From positions 186,001-250,000 of the forward strand of contig NZ_JBBJCN010000003.1 in the NCBI RefSeq assembly GCF_037622515.1: a stretch of DNA of 64,000 bases, given 5' to 3'. Origin of the DNA: Paradesertivirga superstes. GTDB taxonomy: Bacteria > Bacteroidota > Bacteroidia > Sphingobacteriales > Sphingobacteriaceae. A program made the position numbers and the translations under genes. How positions within the stretch are numbered: position 1 is the first letter of the stretch; each line of letters opens with the position of its first letter. The notes beneath the pieces were generated by a model, which did no database searches, was not told where the DNA came from, and saw only the letters and a program-made list of their open reading frames with translations. This document shows positions 34,396 through 43,407 of the stretch, in pieces.

Positions 34396-35286
34396 TTAGT
34401 TAATCATAGCTATCAAGTTATCAATTGACTTTTTAATATCAGGGTGTCCGTTTAATGCTAGTTGTACGTTTTGAAACTGCTTTTTATTTGCCAAAGGCTC
34501 CCCATTCCGATGACGGGCCTCTATAGTGGGAACAGCCTTCCTAATATTATCGTGACTGTTGTTAAACATTATAGAGTATTTATCCGCAACTTGTATAGGA
34601 GTTAAATTAGCCTCTTTCCCGGCTCTAAATAATATGAAATACATCAAAGCACTTTCAAAAGCAGAAAGTGAACTCCCATTATTTGGTGTATTAGAAATTA
34701 TTTCAAATTTATCTATAAATTCAATAAGAGTTTGGCAAATAGAGGCAAGAGTATAATTATCGAAGAGATAACGAAACTCAAGTTCTTTTCCTCTAATAAT
34801 CCTATCCAACCCAAAGTAAATGACACCTAAGAAATTATTGTAAACTGTGACTGCAGCTGAATAATATTCGATCCAACTAAACTTCTTACTTGGATGCAGT
34901 TCCAATTCCGCTTTTTTTCTGCTGTCAATATCAAACTTAAATCGTTTAAAAACATCGCTGTTACCAGTTAGATTTTCGTTGAATAAATCTCTTACATACA
35001 CAGCTTTGTTATAAACTTCAATCAATTGGTTTTTAAGTAATACAGGATTTTGTACAGTTTCAAAACGTTCTGTTATCACGCCTTTAAACTCTTGGATATT
35101 AAATAACTCTTGATCAGAAAACAAATGAATTTGATTAATAAATCGCCCAGTCATCAACATATCACCTTTTTCATTCACTAGGGTAATATTTGGGTCTATT
35201 CCATTAGATGAGAATTGGCTCTTAAAAATAGTCTCAATGATCTGTAATTCCCGTAAAACTTTATCTATTGCTGTTGTTTTCATCAT
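34396..35286 (-). CDS. Hypothetical protein next to the integrase, 296 aa
   Basis: No family recognised with confidence. The product is helical and soluble, with a region of conserved-looking hydrophobics (FSWIEYYSAAVTVYNNFLGVIYFGL) and a C-terminal FNNSHDNIRKAVPTIEARHRNG. It starts directly after the integrase stop (TAAATGATG, no gap), so it is co-translated with it. Partner genes in this position usually take part in integration/excision or element maintenance; that is inference from context. Confidence 0.65.
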   Translation of the reverse strand: MMKTTAIDKVLRELQIIETIFKSQFSSNGIDPNITLVNEKGDMLMTGRFINQIHLFSDQELFNIQEFKGVITERFETVQNPVLLKNQLIEVYNKAVYVRDLFNENLTGNSDVFKRFKFDIDSRKKAELELHPSKKFSWIEYYSAAVTVYNNFLGVIYFGLDRIIRGKELEFRYLFDNYTLASICQTLIEFIDKFEIISNTPNNGSSLSAFESALMYFILFRAGKEANLTPIQVADKYSIMFNNSHDNIRKAVPTIEARHRNGEPLANKKQFQNVQLALNGHPDIKKSIDNLIAMIN

Positions 35287-36630
35287 TTAAATTACCTTAA
35301 GTTTTTGAACTGGCTCTCCCCATGCCTTAAGCATCACAACCTTTTTACGCTTCTCTGTTACTTTTACGTACCTGGCAAAAGACTTGTAATCTTCATGGCC
35401 GCTTATAGTCATAACCTCTTCAGCACTCATACCCTTTTCTAAAGATAGAGTTACAAACGTTTTACGAGCCGTATGGAAGTGTATTAATTCGTACTTAGGG
35501 TAGGTATTCACAACTCGCTTTTTGCCATGAAAACGAACAATTTCAATAGGTTGATTAACTCCAGCTTCCTTACATAGGTCCTTTATGGAAATATTTAAAT
35601 TCTGGTTGCTAATCATTGGTAAAGGCTTATGCAAATCCTGGTATTTCTCAAGTATAGCCGAGGATACTGAATTTAGAGGCACGGTTAATTCTGTTTTAGT
35701 CTTTTTTACCGTTAAAGTGATAACGTTATCTTTTATGTGCTCCCGTTTCAGTTGTGCCATATCGGAATACCTAAGTCCAGTAGCGCAAGCAAAAACAAAG
35801 ATATTTCGCGCTTTATCGAGCCTTTTATTTTTTGACAGATCAAGGCTAACAATACTATCGAACTCTTTTTGATCTAATGCAATCACCTCCAGCTTCTCTT
35901 TTTTGATCGTAAAGTCTCGATAGCTCTCATTTACTTTAATGCCGTGCTTTCGTGCGTAACCTAAAAAGGTCTTAATCGTACTCAAGGCTTTTGCAATAGT
36001 CGTATTATTCAGCATCGGGCTAACATTCCCCTCCTTATCTGTTTTGGTTCTATTAATAAGAAAAGATTGCAACTTATGAAAAAATGAATAATCGATTGTT
36101 TCGAAGGTCACCTTATTCCCCGTTGCATCCTGGTAAGCTTTTAAATGATTTTTTACTGAATTATAAACCGTTAAACTCCCTTTCTCGCGCGTTGCTTCAT
36201 GGTCTTTGATATATCGATCCATAAAATCATAAACCAATCCAGTAACCTCTTCTTTTTTCGTTAACTGGTTTTGATTAGCCAATAATGAATCAATAATCAG
36301 TTTAGAAGAGAATGGGGTTTTCAAAGCAATAAACTTATCTTCAATATCTTCGATACTCGCTTTAGCTTTATCAACGGCTTTATTGATATCTTTTATTTCA
36401 GTCTCTGTTAACAGGGAATTAACTGACAATGACGGAAATAATCTCCGTGCCTCTTTTTGAGGGATGTAAACGGCTCTTTGGTCTTTAGTATCCCAATACT
36501 CAGGATAGATAGATAGATTCAGACTATAACGTTTGCGAACGCCTGCTAGAGAATAGATGAGACTTAACGGAGTCATACCGTTTTTGGCAGATACCCCTTT
36601 TCGAAGCTCTATCCTAATTGTACCTATCAT
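35287..36630 (-). CDS. Tyrosine recombinase (site-specific integrase), 447 aa
   Basis: The protein has the Bacteroidota integrase layout: an arm-binding N-terminal domain (1-90), a SAM-like core-binding domain (about 130-235) and a catalytic domain (250-430). The catalytic set is complete: Arg287 (GLRYSD), His386-x-x-Arg389 (FHTARK), His412 (SGHED) and nucleophile Tyr421 (RYVKVT). It sits at the right end of the element, 181 bp from the attachment core, and should catalyse integration into tRNA-Ser. The intact catalytic residues suggest it may still be active. Confidence 0.95.
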   Translation of the reverse strand: MIGTIRIELRKGVSAKNGMTPLSLIYSLAGVRKRYSLNLSIYPEYWDTKDQRAVYIPQKEARRLFPSLSVNSLLTETEIKDINKAVDKAKASIEDIEDKFIALKTPFSSKLIIDSLLANQNQLTKKEEVTGLVYDFMDRYIKDHEATREKGSLTVYNSVKNHLKAYQDATGNKVTFETIDYSFFHKLQSFLINRTKTDKEGNVSPMLNNTTIAKALSTIKTFLGYARKHGIKVNESYRDFTIKKEKLEVIALDQKEFDSIVSLDLSKNKRLDKARNIFVFACATGLRYSDMAQLKREHIKDNVITLTVKKTKTELTVPLNSVSSAILEKYQDLHKPLPMISNQNLNISIKDLCKEAGVNQPIEIVRFHGKKRVVNTYPKYELIHFHTARKTFVTLSLEKGMSAEEVMTISGHEDYKSFARYVKVTEKRKKVVMLKAWGEPVQKLKVI

Positions 36631-36674
36631 GTCGTTATTTGATAACCTAATTCAAAAGTAACGATTATGTTTTA

Positions 36675-36692
36675 GTGGTGCAATTAGTGGTG
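36675..36692 (+). repeat. 18-bp inner end repeat, right copy (possible integrase arm site)
   Basis: GTGGTGCAATTAGTGGTG, identical to 21062-21079 in the same orientation. It lies 119 bp inside the right att core and upstream of the integrase gene. Confidence 0.7.
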
Positions 36693-36811
36693 CAGTTAAT
36701 TTGTTAACGAGGTTTAATTGGTTATAAGCCAAAATAAGCTCCATACCTAACTTTTATACACAACAATCGGTTTAATTATCAAATACAACCTATGAAAATC
36801 ATACGATCAAG

Positions 36812-36833
36812 TCCCTCTTTCTCCGCAATGTTT
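36812..36833 (+). repeat. Right attachment site (attR core)
   Basis: A 22-bp copy of 20984-21005, here not followed or preceded by a tRNA. It marks where the original downstream flank of tRNA-Ser resumes. Confidence 0.93.
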
Positions 36834-37129
36834 CCATATCCAAACACACAAAAAGCCTGCAAATCAAATGATTGCAGGCTTTTTATTTTTGATTAAAACA
36901 CCGATTTATACACCATTTATCATAAAAATGGGAGTGATTCGGCAAGTAAATAGCCGACTTTTCCCAACTCACGAGGGGATACCGTCATTATCTGTATCCT
37001 TTTAGGGAGTACCCTTATATTTTCGGGTAACCGCCTACCTGACTGATACCAGTAATGATACCATTCTTTTAGAGAAAATATGAACAATAAATTCCTCTTC
37101 TCGGCTTAGATTTAAAAGCGAATTACATT
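36834..37129. other. Gap without a gene, original flank of tRNA-Ser
   Basis: Holds the displaced tRNA terminator (36850-36888) and about 240 bp of AT-rich sequence before the asparaginase gene. Nothing else recognised. Confidence 0.6.
36850..36888 (+). terminator. Original terminator of tRNA-Ser, displaced by the element
   Basis: A perfect 13-bp stem AAAAAGCCTGCAA / TTGCAGGCTTTTT with a 9-nt loop and T-rich tail. It lies 16 bp after attR, where the tRNA terminator would be in the empty locus, and is now 15.8 kb from the tRNA. Confidence 0.85.
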
Positions 37130-38182
37130 TTAAAAAACACCTTTTGTCCAGTTCATCGGGCTAACCTTGCTCAGCTCTCCACGCAAATCGGTTTCAAGGA
37201 GGGAAGAAATACGATCATAAGTAAAGCCACGCCCTAAGAGGAACATTAATTTGGTTACAGCCGCTTCGTAGGTCATATCAAAACCGCTGACAACACCCAT
37301 ATTTTTTAGCTCCCGGCTGGTTTCGTAGCGCCCTAATTCCACACTTCCTACCTTACATTGAGAAATATCAAGAATTACTTTCCCTCTTTTGATTGCGGAT
37401 TCAAGGCAATCCAGAAACCATTTCTCGGTATTAGAATTTCCGGCGCCAAAGGATTCTAAAATTATAGCATCTGTGGCAGAACTTACTATTGCGCCAACAG
37501 TTTCTTTACTGATTCCGGGGTAAAGCTTTAAAACAGCAATGGCATTATTTAATTTTTTGTGCACCCTGAAAACGCAATCGTCGCATTTACGTATACTGCT
37601 ATCATTAAAGCGTAAATGAACTCCTGCTTCAGCCAGAACCGGATAGTTCGGTGATCGAAATGCTTCGAATTTAGCAGAGTTATATTTGAATGAGCGGTTT
37701 CCGCGAAATAACTGAAAATCGAAGTAAATACAAACCTCAGGAACCCTTGCCTTACCATTAGCCATCTTAGCAGACGCAATTTCAAGAGCGGTGATCAGAT
37801 TTTCTTTAGCATCGGTCCTGATTTCGCCGATCGGTAATTGTGAGCCGGTAAAAATAACAGGCTTATTCAAACCTTCCAGCATAAAACTTAATGCAGAGGC
37901 TGTAAAAGCCATAGTGTCAGACCCATGAAGGATTACAAAGCCATCATAGCCCTCATAATTTCTCTCAATCAACTCAGCCAACTCTATCCAGATAAGCGGC
38001 GACATATTTGATGAATCAATAATTTCATCAAAAGAATGTACCGTGATCTGATATGGAAGACGCTGTAATTCGGGAACATTTTCTGTAATATGTTCAAAAT
38101 CCAGAGGCTTTAATACACCCGTAACTTTATCGTGAACCATTCCAATAGTTCCTCCGGTGTAAATAATCAAAACCTTTGTCAT
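37130..38182 (-). CDS. ansA: L-asparaginase (type I), 350 aa
   Basis: Hydrolyses L-asparagine to aspartate and ammonia in the cytoplasm. Both catalytic threonine motifs are present: TGGTIG with Thr12 and HGSDTMAFTA with Thr90 and Asp89. A Lys in RTDAKENL (Lys126) matches the third active-site position. There is no signal peptide, which fits the cytosolic type I enzyme. It is 45 bp downstream of tatD on the same strand, probably in the same transcript. Confidence 0.93.
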   Translation of the reverse strand: MTKVLIIYTGGTIGMVHDKVTGVLKPLDFEHITENVPELQRLPYQITVHSFDEIIDSSNMSPLIWIELAELIERNYEGYDGFVILHGSDTMAFTASALSFMLEGLNKPVIFTGSQLPIGEIRTDAKENLITALEIASAKMANGKARVPEVCIYFDFQLFRGNRSFKYNSAKFEAFRSPNYPVLAEAGVHLRFNDSSIRKCDDCVFRVHKKLNNAIAVLKLYPGISKETVGAIVSSATDAIILESFGAGNSNTEKWFLDCLESAIKRGKVILDISQCKVGSVELGRYETSRELKNMGVVSGFDMTYEAAVTKLMFLLGRGFTYDRISSLLETDLRGELSKVSPMNWTKGVF

Positions 38183-38227
38183 TCCTAAACTAAATTATTG
38201 TCTAAAGATATAAAAGGAAAGCCGCCG

Positions 38228-38995
38228 TCAAACCCCAAAAATATTTTTTGAATTTTCTGTGGTAATCTCAGCTACAGTTTCTACAGAAACCTCCTTGATA
38301 TCCGCTATTTTTTCAGCTATATACGTAAGATAGCTGCTTTCGTTCGGTTTTCCTCTAAACGGCACGGGCGTTAAAAAAGGCGAATCCGTTTCAAGAACGA
38401 TATTTTTTAATTCTAATTGTCGCACAACTTTATCAAGACCCGAATTTTTATAGGTCACTACGCCTCCGATACCAAGATAAAAACCTAATTCAATGATTAG
38501 ATCGGCTTGTTCTTTGGTCCCTGTAAAGCAATGAAATATTCCTTTTAGCTTTTCATCCTTTTCAGAAAGTAATAGCTCATATACTTCACTAAAAGCATCC
38601 CGGCAATGTATAACAATGGGTAGATCTAATTCTTTTGCCCAGGCAATTTGGGCGTGAAAAGCTTCCTGTTGAATTGCCAATGTGGTTTTATCCCAATATA
38701 AATCTATCCCGATTTCTCCAATAGCATATATTTTAGTTTTGGATATGGCCTGTCTGATAATTTCAAGCTCTGCAGTAAAATCGCCCTTAACATCGCACGG
38801 ATGCAAACCAAGCATCGCAAAACAATTTTCAGGATATTCGGAAACCATTTCAGAAACCATTGAAATGGATTCTGAATCAACATTGGGCAAGAAAAGACGG
38901 TTCACCTGTTTATCCAGACAACGTTGTAGTAATGCCTTCCTTTTCTCGACATCTCTTTCGTAATAAAGATGTGTGTGTGTATCGGTAAGAATCAT
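38228..38995 (-). CDS. tatD: TatD-family metal-dependent deoxyribonuclease, 255 aa
   Basis: TIM-barrel hydrolase. Metal ligands are in place: His7 and His9 (DTHTHLY), Glu94 (IGEIGID), His130 (VIHCRDA), His155 (FHCFTGT) and Asp204 (LETDSPF). TatD proteins are 3'->5' exonucleases or endonucleases with a quality-control role. A box TATATTTG lies only 6 bp before the start codon, so the transcript may be nearly leaderless. Normal length. Confidence 0.93.
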   Translation of the reverse strand: MILTDTHTHLYYERDVEKRKALLQRCLDKQVNRLFLPNVDSESISMVSEMVSEYPENCFAMLGLHPCDVKGDFTAELEIIRQAISKTKIYAIGEIGIDLYWDKTTLAIQQEAFHAQIAWAKELDLPIVIHCRDAFSEVYELLLSEKDEKLKGIFHCFTGTKEQADLIIELGFYLGIGGVVTYKNSGLDKVVRQLELKNIVLETDSPFLTPVPFRGKPNESSYLTYIAEKIADIKEVSVETVAEITTENSKNIFGV

Positions 38996-39106
38996 TTTTA
39001 CAAATATAAGAAAAGATGGTTTTGATCGGGCTGGTAAGGAATATGCTAAAAGATTTCTCGTTTCACTCGAAATGGGTGAATTTCAGCTTTCTTCCAGACA
39101 AAACAT

Positions 39107-40747
39107 TTATGACAAATACTTCCCTACAATCGGCATTCTTCTACCCATGCCAAATGCTTTGGGAGAAACCCGCAAAATAGGAGGAGTTTGATAGCGCTTA
39201 AACTCGGCTTTATTTACCATCGCTATAACTTTTCTAACCAGATGTTCATCAAAACCCTGCGATATGATTTCACGGGAGCTCTTTTTCAATTCGATATACT
39301 GGAAAAGAAGTTTATCAAGTACATCATAATCAGGTAATGAATCGCTATCCTTTTGATCCGGTCGTAGTTCCGCCGAAGGAGGTTTAACAATACTATTTAA
39401 CGGGATTATTTCGCGTTCTCGGTTGATAAACTGAGCCAACTCATATACCTGCGTTTTATAAACATCTCCGAGCACCGCTATGGCGCCAGCCATATCACCA
39501 TATAAAGTACCATAACCAACAGCACACTCGCTTTTATTTGAGGTGTTTAACAAAATATACCCGAATTTATTTGAGAATGCCATTACAATCACTGCCCGGC
39601 AACGTGCCTGTATGTTTTCTTCCGCTACATTGAAAGGCAGGCCTTTAAACACTGGTGCAAGCATAGAATCAAAAACATCGGCGGCATCTTTAATCGCAAT
39701 TACCTCATGATTACAACCCAGATTCTTTACGAGATCCAAAGCATCCTGCACAGAATGGTCCGTAGAATATTTTGATGGCATCAAAACAGCCATAACATTT
39801 TCAGGACCCAGCGCTTCTGCAGCAAGGGCACAAACAAGGGCAGAATCTATACCACCGGATAAGCCCAGTACCGCTTTACTGAATCCTGATTTATAGAAAT
39901 AATCCCTGATTCCCAAGATTAAAGCATGGTGAATTTGCTCAATATCGGGAAGCGGATTATGCTCTTTCTTTTGATGTCCAATTATCTCACCCGCTTTGAA
40001 TTCATAAATCCTGACATCTTCTTCAAAATAATTCAACTGATCCAGCATTTCACCCTGAACATTAAAAACCAGCGATCCGCCGTCAAAAATTATTTCGGTT
40101 TGAGAGCCTACCTGGTTTACATAGAGTAAAGGCAAATGATATTGTTTACAATTGTCGCTTAATATCTTATACCGGTTATCGTCATGATCATAAGAGAATG
40201 GCGAAGCGGCTATGTTTATCATCAAATCTGGCTTCTCCTTGATCAATTCATCCATCGGCGCAGAGATGTACAGCGGATTATCGTTAATATTCCAAAGATC
40301 CTCACAAATAGTCAAAGCTATCTTATTGCCTTTGAAGCTTATACACGAAAAGGTTAAGGATGGCTCAAAATAACGGTACTCATCAAAAACATCGTAAGTC
40401 GGCAATAATGCTTTATTAACGACACTGCTTACTCGTCCATTTTCAATAAAATACGCAGAATTAAATAAATCCTTTCCCTCTATCCTTGGGTTCTTTGTCG
40501 GAACTCCAAGAATACAGGCAATGTCTGAACAGGCCGCCGCAATCTGTTTTACAGCATCCTCACATAATTCAATAAATTCAGAAAACTCCAAAAAATCTCT
40601 CGGAGGATACCCGCAGATAGCCAGTTCCGCAAAAACCACGAGGTCGGCCCCCTTTTGCTTTGCCTCATTAATGGCTCCAATAATCTTCTTTGTATTTGAT
40701 TCGAAATTACCAATGTGGTAATTTAATTGAGCTAATGCGATCTTCAT
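39107..40747 (-). CDS. nadE: Glutamine-dependent NAD+ synthetase, 546 aa
   Basis: Converts deamido-NAD+ to NAD+ using glutamine-derived ammonia and ATP. The N-terminal nitrilase-type amidase domain has the Glu41-Lys112-Cys148 triad (FAELAICGYPP, NKALLPTYD, TICEDLW). The C-terminal synthetase domain has the ATP-PPi motif SGGIDS (297-302) and a late YGTLYGDMAGAIAVLGDVYKTQ substrate loop. Length and two-domain layout are typical. It lies 19 bp after the outer-membrane protein gene and 111 bp before tatD. Confidence 0.96.
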   Translation of the reverse strand: MKIALAQLNYHIGNFESNTKKIIGAINEAKQKGADLVVFAELAICGYPPRDFLEFSEFIELCEDAVKQIAAACSDIACILGVPTKNPRIEGKDLFNSAYFIENGRVSSVVNKALLPTYDVFDEYRYFEPSLTFSCISFKGNKIALTICEDLWNINDNPLYISAPMDELIKEKPDLMINIAASPFSYDHDDNRYKILSDNCKQYHLPLLYVNQVGSQTEIIFDGGSLVFNVQGEMLDQLNYFEEDVRIYEFKAGEIIGHQKKEHNPLPDIEQIHHALILGIRDYFYKSGFSKAVLGLSGGIDSALVCALAAEALGPENVMAVLMPSKYSTDHSVQDALDLVKNLGCNHEVIAIKDAADVFDSMLAPVFKGLPFNVAEENIQARCRAVIVMAFSNKFGYILLNTSNKSECAVGYGTLYGDMAGAIAVLGDVYKTQVYELAQFINREREIIPLNSIVKPPSAELRPDQKDSDSLPDYDVLDKLLFQYIELKKSSREIISQGFDEHLVRKVIAMVNKAEFKRYQTPPILRVSPKAFGMGRRMPIVGKYLS

Positions 40748-40765
40748 TGCTGTTTATAGAAATTA

Positions 40766-41392
40766 TTAAAAAAACACACCCAGATTTAAGGCAATAAAAG
40801 GATTACGCGAGTCATAATCCTTAAAAACTTTTGTAAATCCGTTATTAAAACTAAGGCCGGTAAGAATAGTTAAATTTTTGCCCGCATTCCATTCGGCCCC
40901 TGCTCCCATGATTAATCCCAAACGGAAAGTATTTACGTCCGATGATATTGAAATATCCTTTACCAGGATATTTGACCCAACACTTTCTGCATCCTTTTTA
41001 GCAGAAATATTAATTCCTGTACCCAGACCAAACTGACCGTAAAATCTTCCCTGATCTGTCGGATTACTTTTAAGTTTTAAAGTAAAAGGCACTTCGATAA
41101 ATTGCAGCCTGTACTTATCGGCAGAAATACCAGTTCTCACAGCTTTACTATTTAATGCTGTTACCGTAAAAGCTGTTGAAAAGAAATAATTTTTTGCGAA
41201 TCCGATATCTGCAAGTACACCATATGAAAATCCAGCCTTACTTCCGTCGGCCGCCAAATTATTCCCATCATTTGTGACCCAGCTTAAATTAGGTGATAAG
41301 GTAAACCCTAACTTAAAATTCTTCTCAACTTCCTGACTCTGCCCCGCGAAAGCACCAAAAAGCAAACTGGAAAGTATTACTATGTATCTCAT
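40766..41392 (-). CDS. Outer-membrane beta-barrel protein (PorT-like/OMP_b-brl), 208 aa
   Basis: A signal peptide (MRYIVILSSLLFGAFAGQSQ) is followed by a series of amphipathic strands (FKLGFTLSPNLSW, YGVLADIGFAKNYFF, GRFYGQFGLGTGINISAKK) ending in an aromatic C-terminus (LGVFF). This is typical of small Bacteroidota barrels; PorT is one such protein, but it cannot be separated from generic barrels by eye. I use the ATG at 41392; the frame is open 26 codons further, but those extra residues do not resemble a signal peptide and enter the gldB promoter. It is divergent from gldB with 61 bp between starts. Confidence 0.85.
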   Translation of the reverse strand: MRYIVILSSLLFGAFAGQSQEVEKNFKLGFTLSPNLSWVTNDGNNLAADGSKAGFSYGVLADIGFAKNYFFSTAFTVTALNSKAVRTGISADKYRLQFIEVPFTLKLKSNPTDQGRFYGQFGLGTGINISAKKDAESVGSNILVKDISISSDVNTFRLGLIMGAGAEWNAGKNLTILTGLSFNNGFTKVFKDYDSRNPFIALNLGVFF

Positions 41393-41453
41393 ACGCTTTA
41401 TTTTTAGAGCTGTCTCTTTACCTGTTTTTGTTATTTTCGCTTTATATTTTAAA

Positions 41454-42485
41454 ATGAATATCAAAAGCACTTTCCAAATCTACCTGTTTTTTTTAATTGG
41501 CATCTTTGTATTCGGATGCAAGAATAAAAAAGAGGTTGATGTAAGTAACATAAATCTTAGTATAAAGATTGAAAGATTTGATAAAGAGTTAAGTTCGCTC
41601 AATCCTCAAAATTTTCAGAATCAAGTCGCCACCCTGCAGAAAAAGTATGGTTTTTTTTATGAGGATTTCATGAATGGCATGCTTGGCGTAGGAAATACAG
41701 ACAGCCGGGAATATTATCAAAACCTCAAAACGGTACTTTCTGCTCCCGATTACAATGCTTTAAAAAAGGAAGTCAGCGAGAAATTTCCGGATCTGAAAAA
41801 ACAGGAGGAAGAATTAACTGATGCGTTTAAACACGTTAAATATTATTATCCTAATCAAACTATACCAAGAATAATTTCTTTCTTTTCCGGATTTTCTGTT
41901 CAAACGCCTATTGGCAATAACTATATTGGTATTGGGCTGGATATGTTTTTAGGATCTGATTCCAGATTCTACCCGGCGCTGAGGAGCAGTATACCAGCAT
42001 ACATTTCAAGACGCTTTACACCGCAGAATATTACTCCAAGGGTTATCGAAACATTCACGCGTGAAGAATTATTTCCAGAACCCGATGCAAGCACATCTTT
42101 AATGCAGAAAATAATATATAATGGTAAAATTTTATACTTTATGGATGCCATTATGCCTGAAGTTCCGGATTCGGTAAAAATCGGCTATACCAGCGAACAG
42201 CAAAAATGGGCGGAAGAATATGAAGGGGGTATTTGGGCTTATTTTCTTGAGCAAAATCTTTTATTTGAAACTGACTATTTTAAGATCCAGAAATATCTCT
42301 CTGAAGCCCCATTTACACCAGGCATCGGCGAGAAAAATGAATCTGCACCAAAGCTTGGATTATTTATTGGCTGGAAAATAGTAAAAGAATATATGAGAAA
42401 AAATCCTTCAGTTACATTACAGGATTTAATGGGTGATATGAATTTCCAAAAAATCCTGGATAAGTCTAAGTACAGGCCGGATTAA
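41454..42485 (+). CDS. gldB: Gliding motility lipoprotein GldB, 343 aa
   Basis: A lipoprotein signal peptide with lipobox VFGC just before KNKKEVDV, then the GldB family layout: KIERFDKELSSL near the N-terminus, KYGFFYEDFMNGMLG, and the zinc-peptidase-like FSGFSVQTPIGNNYIGIGLDMFLG. The C-terminal segment GLFIGWKIVKEYMRKNP is family-typical. GldB is needed for gliding and T9SS-linked surface motility in Flavobacterium. A longer reading from 41382 is open, but ATG 41454 starts the signal peptide. A TATTTTCG box precedes it. Confidence 0.9.
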   Translation: MNIKSTFQIYLFFLIGIFVFGCKNKKEVDVSNINLSIKIERFDKELSSLNPQNFQNQVATLQKKYGFFYEDFMNGMLGVGNTDSREYYQNLKTVLSAPDYNALKKEVSEKFPDLKKQEEELTDAFKHVKYYYPNQTIPRIISFFSGFSVQTPIGNNYIGIGLDMFLGSDSRFYPALRSSIPAYISRRFTPQNITPRVIETFTREELFPEPDASTSLMQKIIYNGKILYFMDAIMPEVPDSVKIGYTSEQQKWAEEYEGGIWAYFLEQNLLFETDYFKIQKYLSEAPFTPGIGEKNESAPKLGLFIGWKIVKEYMRKNPSVTLQDLMGDMNFQKILDKSKYRPD

Positions 42486-42668
42486 TTCAGCAGGGTATCC
42501 ACTTGTTTGATTGTGGTGTTACCATCCCGCCCAATACTTCCTGAATGCGCCCGACCGTTTGGCATGCCCAGCCGTCCGGGAGAGCCAGTTCGTATCTGAA
42601 TGGGATTTAGTTTGCCCAAAAGAAATTACAGGCAAAAGCAGAGCAAGGAAAAAAAATAAATTTTTCAT
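42482..42668 (-). pseudogene. Small exported protein, possibly frameshifted
   Basis: From ATG 42668 there is a clean signal-peptide-like start (MKNLFFFLALLLPVISFGQ), with the frame closing at 42519. In the next frame, ending at 42482, comes a glycine-rich tail IRTGSPGRLGMPNGRAHSG then SIGRDGNTTIKQVD. The two parts would join into one plausible 60-residue exported protein by a one-base shift. The tail end overlaps the gldB stop by 4 bp. Could also be a chance reading. Confidence 0.35.
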
Positions 42669-42751
42669 TATGCTCTAAACGCCCAAAAGCATGCTTTTGG
42701 TGCAATAAAAAAATCGCCTACAGAGCTTTTAACACCCTATAAGTCAGGAAT

Positions 42752-42973
42752 TTATTTAAGGATGTTAGATACTGCTTTAAGGCAAAGTACAACACCTATA
42801 ACCAGAATAATATTGGAAAGTAAATTTACAAATGTCCAGTCGGCCAGGAAGCGTAACACCGCGCCCAAAACAGCTACAAAAACACCCAGAGCCATTAAAG
42901 TGTAATGACTAGGATTATTAGCGTTATCGATATTTCTTTCGCTTTTATTATACGTTTCTATTGGATTCTCCAT
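42752..42973 (-). CDS. Small membrane protein, 73 aa
   Basis: Two hydrophobic segments (about residues 27-45, LMALGVFVAVLGAVLRFL, and 50-68, LLSNIILVIGVVLCLKAV) follow a polar N-terminus with MENPIETYNKSE. Such two-helix membrane proteins are common in Bacteroidota and lack known function. It stands alone with no coupled neighbours. The hydrophobic composition and the clear start make it a real gene more likely than not. Confidence 0.7.
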   Translation of the reverse strand: MENPIETYNKSERNIDNANNPSHYTLMALGVFVAVLGAVLRFLADWTFVNLLSNIILVIGVVLCLKAVSNILK

Positions 42974-43079
42974 TTACAATAATTTATGCCGCGAAATTAC
43001 AAATCTGATTCAATACAAAAAAGCTTTTAATCTTTTAAAACCATTTTCGATTTCAAAAGCTTTTATTTTTTAAAAAGTT

Positions 43080-43253
43080 ATGGCAAAGTATTCGAAAAAG
43101 GCAGGCGAGAAAGTTGAAGAAGTCATGCATGAAATGAAAGAAGGGAAACTTAAAACCGGGACAGGAAAAAAAGTAACATCAAAAAAACAGGCTGTGGCAA
43201 TTGGCTTATCTGAGGCACGGAAAGAAGGAGCAAAAGTCCCCAAAAAGAAGTGA
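43080..43253 (+). CDS. DUF6496-family small basic protein, 57 aa
   Basis: Encodes a 57-residue lysine-rich protein: MAKYSKKAGEKVEEVMHEMK, then the central KTGTGKKVTSKKQAVAIG and a LSEARKEGAKVPKKK tail. This matches the small DUF6496 proteins of many bacteria, found near stress genes. It is cytosolic. The frame on the opposite strand over the same bases is not a gene. It is preceded by AT-rich sequence with repeated AAAAGCTTTTA. Confidence 0.85.
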   Translation: MAKYSKKAGEKVEEVMHEMKEGKLKTGTGKKVTSKKQAVAIGLSEARKEGAKVPKKK

Positions 43254-43407
43254 TTCACAATACTGTTTCACGCAAAGCTTGCAATAACATACGCAAAGAA
43301 CACAAAGTTTTCGATTAAAAACATCGTCTTTCCGGCATAAATACTTGCAAGCTTTGCAATTTATCAACTTCTGGCTTTGCGCGAAATATGCGCTGAACAT
43401 ATAAGAG

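Larger units (their letters stand above)
21006..36833. mobile_element. 15.8-kb integrative element in tRNA-Ser with replication and phage tail genes
   Basis: The boundaries are set by the 22-bp duplication (20984-21005 and 36812-36833). The integrase is the last gene inside the right end. Both ends also contain an identical 18-bp inner repeat. Gene content is phage-like but incomplete: integrase, excisionase-like HTH, replication protein, tail chaperone-like, tape measure and tail tip. No head, packaging or lysis genes were recognised. Accessory genes of unknown function fill the left 5 kb. It could be a phage satellite, a reduced prophage or a plasmid-phage hybrid. The conserved gene coupling of the operon suggests at least recent function, while the split rep gene hints at decay. 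Confidence 0.9.

Noticed and set aside
36812..36833. Second tRNA-Ser
   Set aside because: Only the last 22 bp of the tRNA end are present; there is no acceptor 5' half, D arm or anticodon arm.
41393..41470. N-terminal extension of the outer-membrane protein
   Set aside because: The extra 26 residues are lysine-rich and precede a textbook signal peptide; they also run into gldB and its promoter.
43070..43258. 62-codon minus-strand frame
   Set aside because: It is the opposite-strand shadow of the DUF6496 gene at 43080-43253, whose product matches a known small family.
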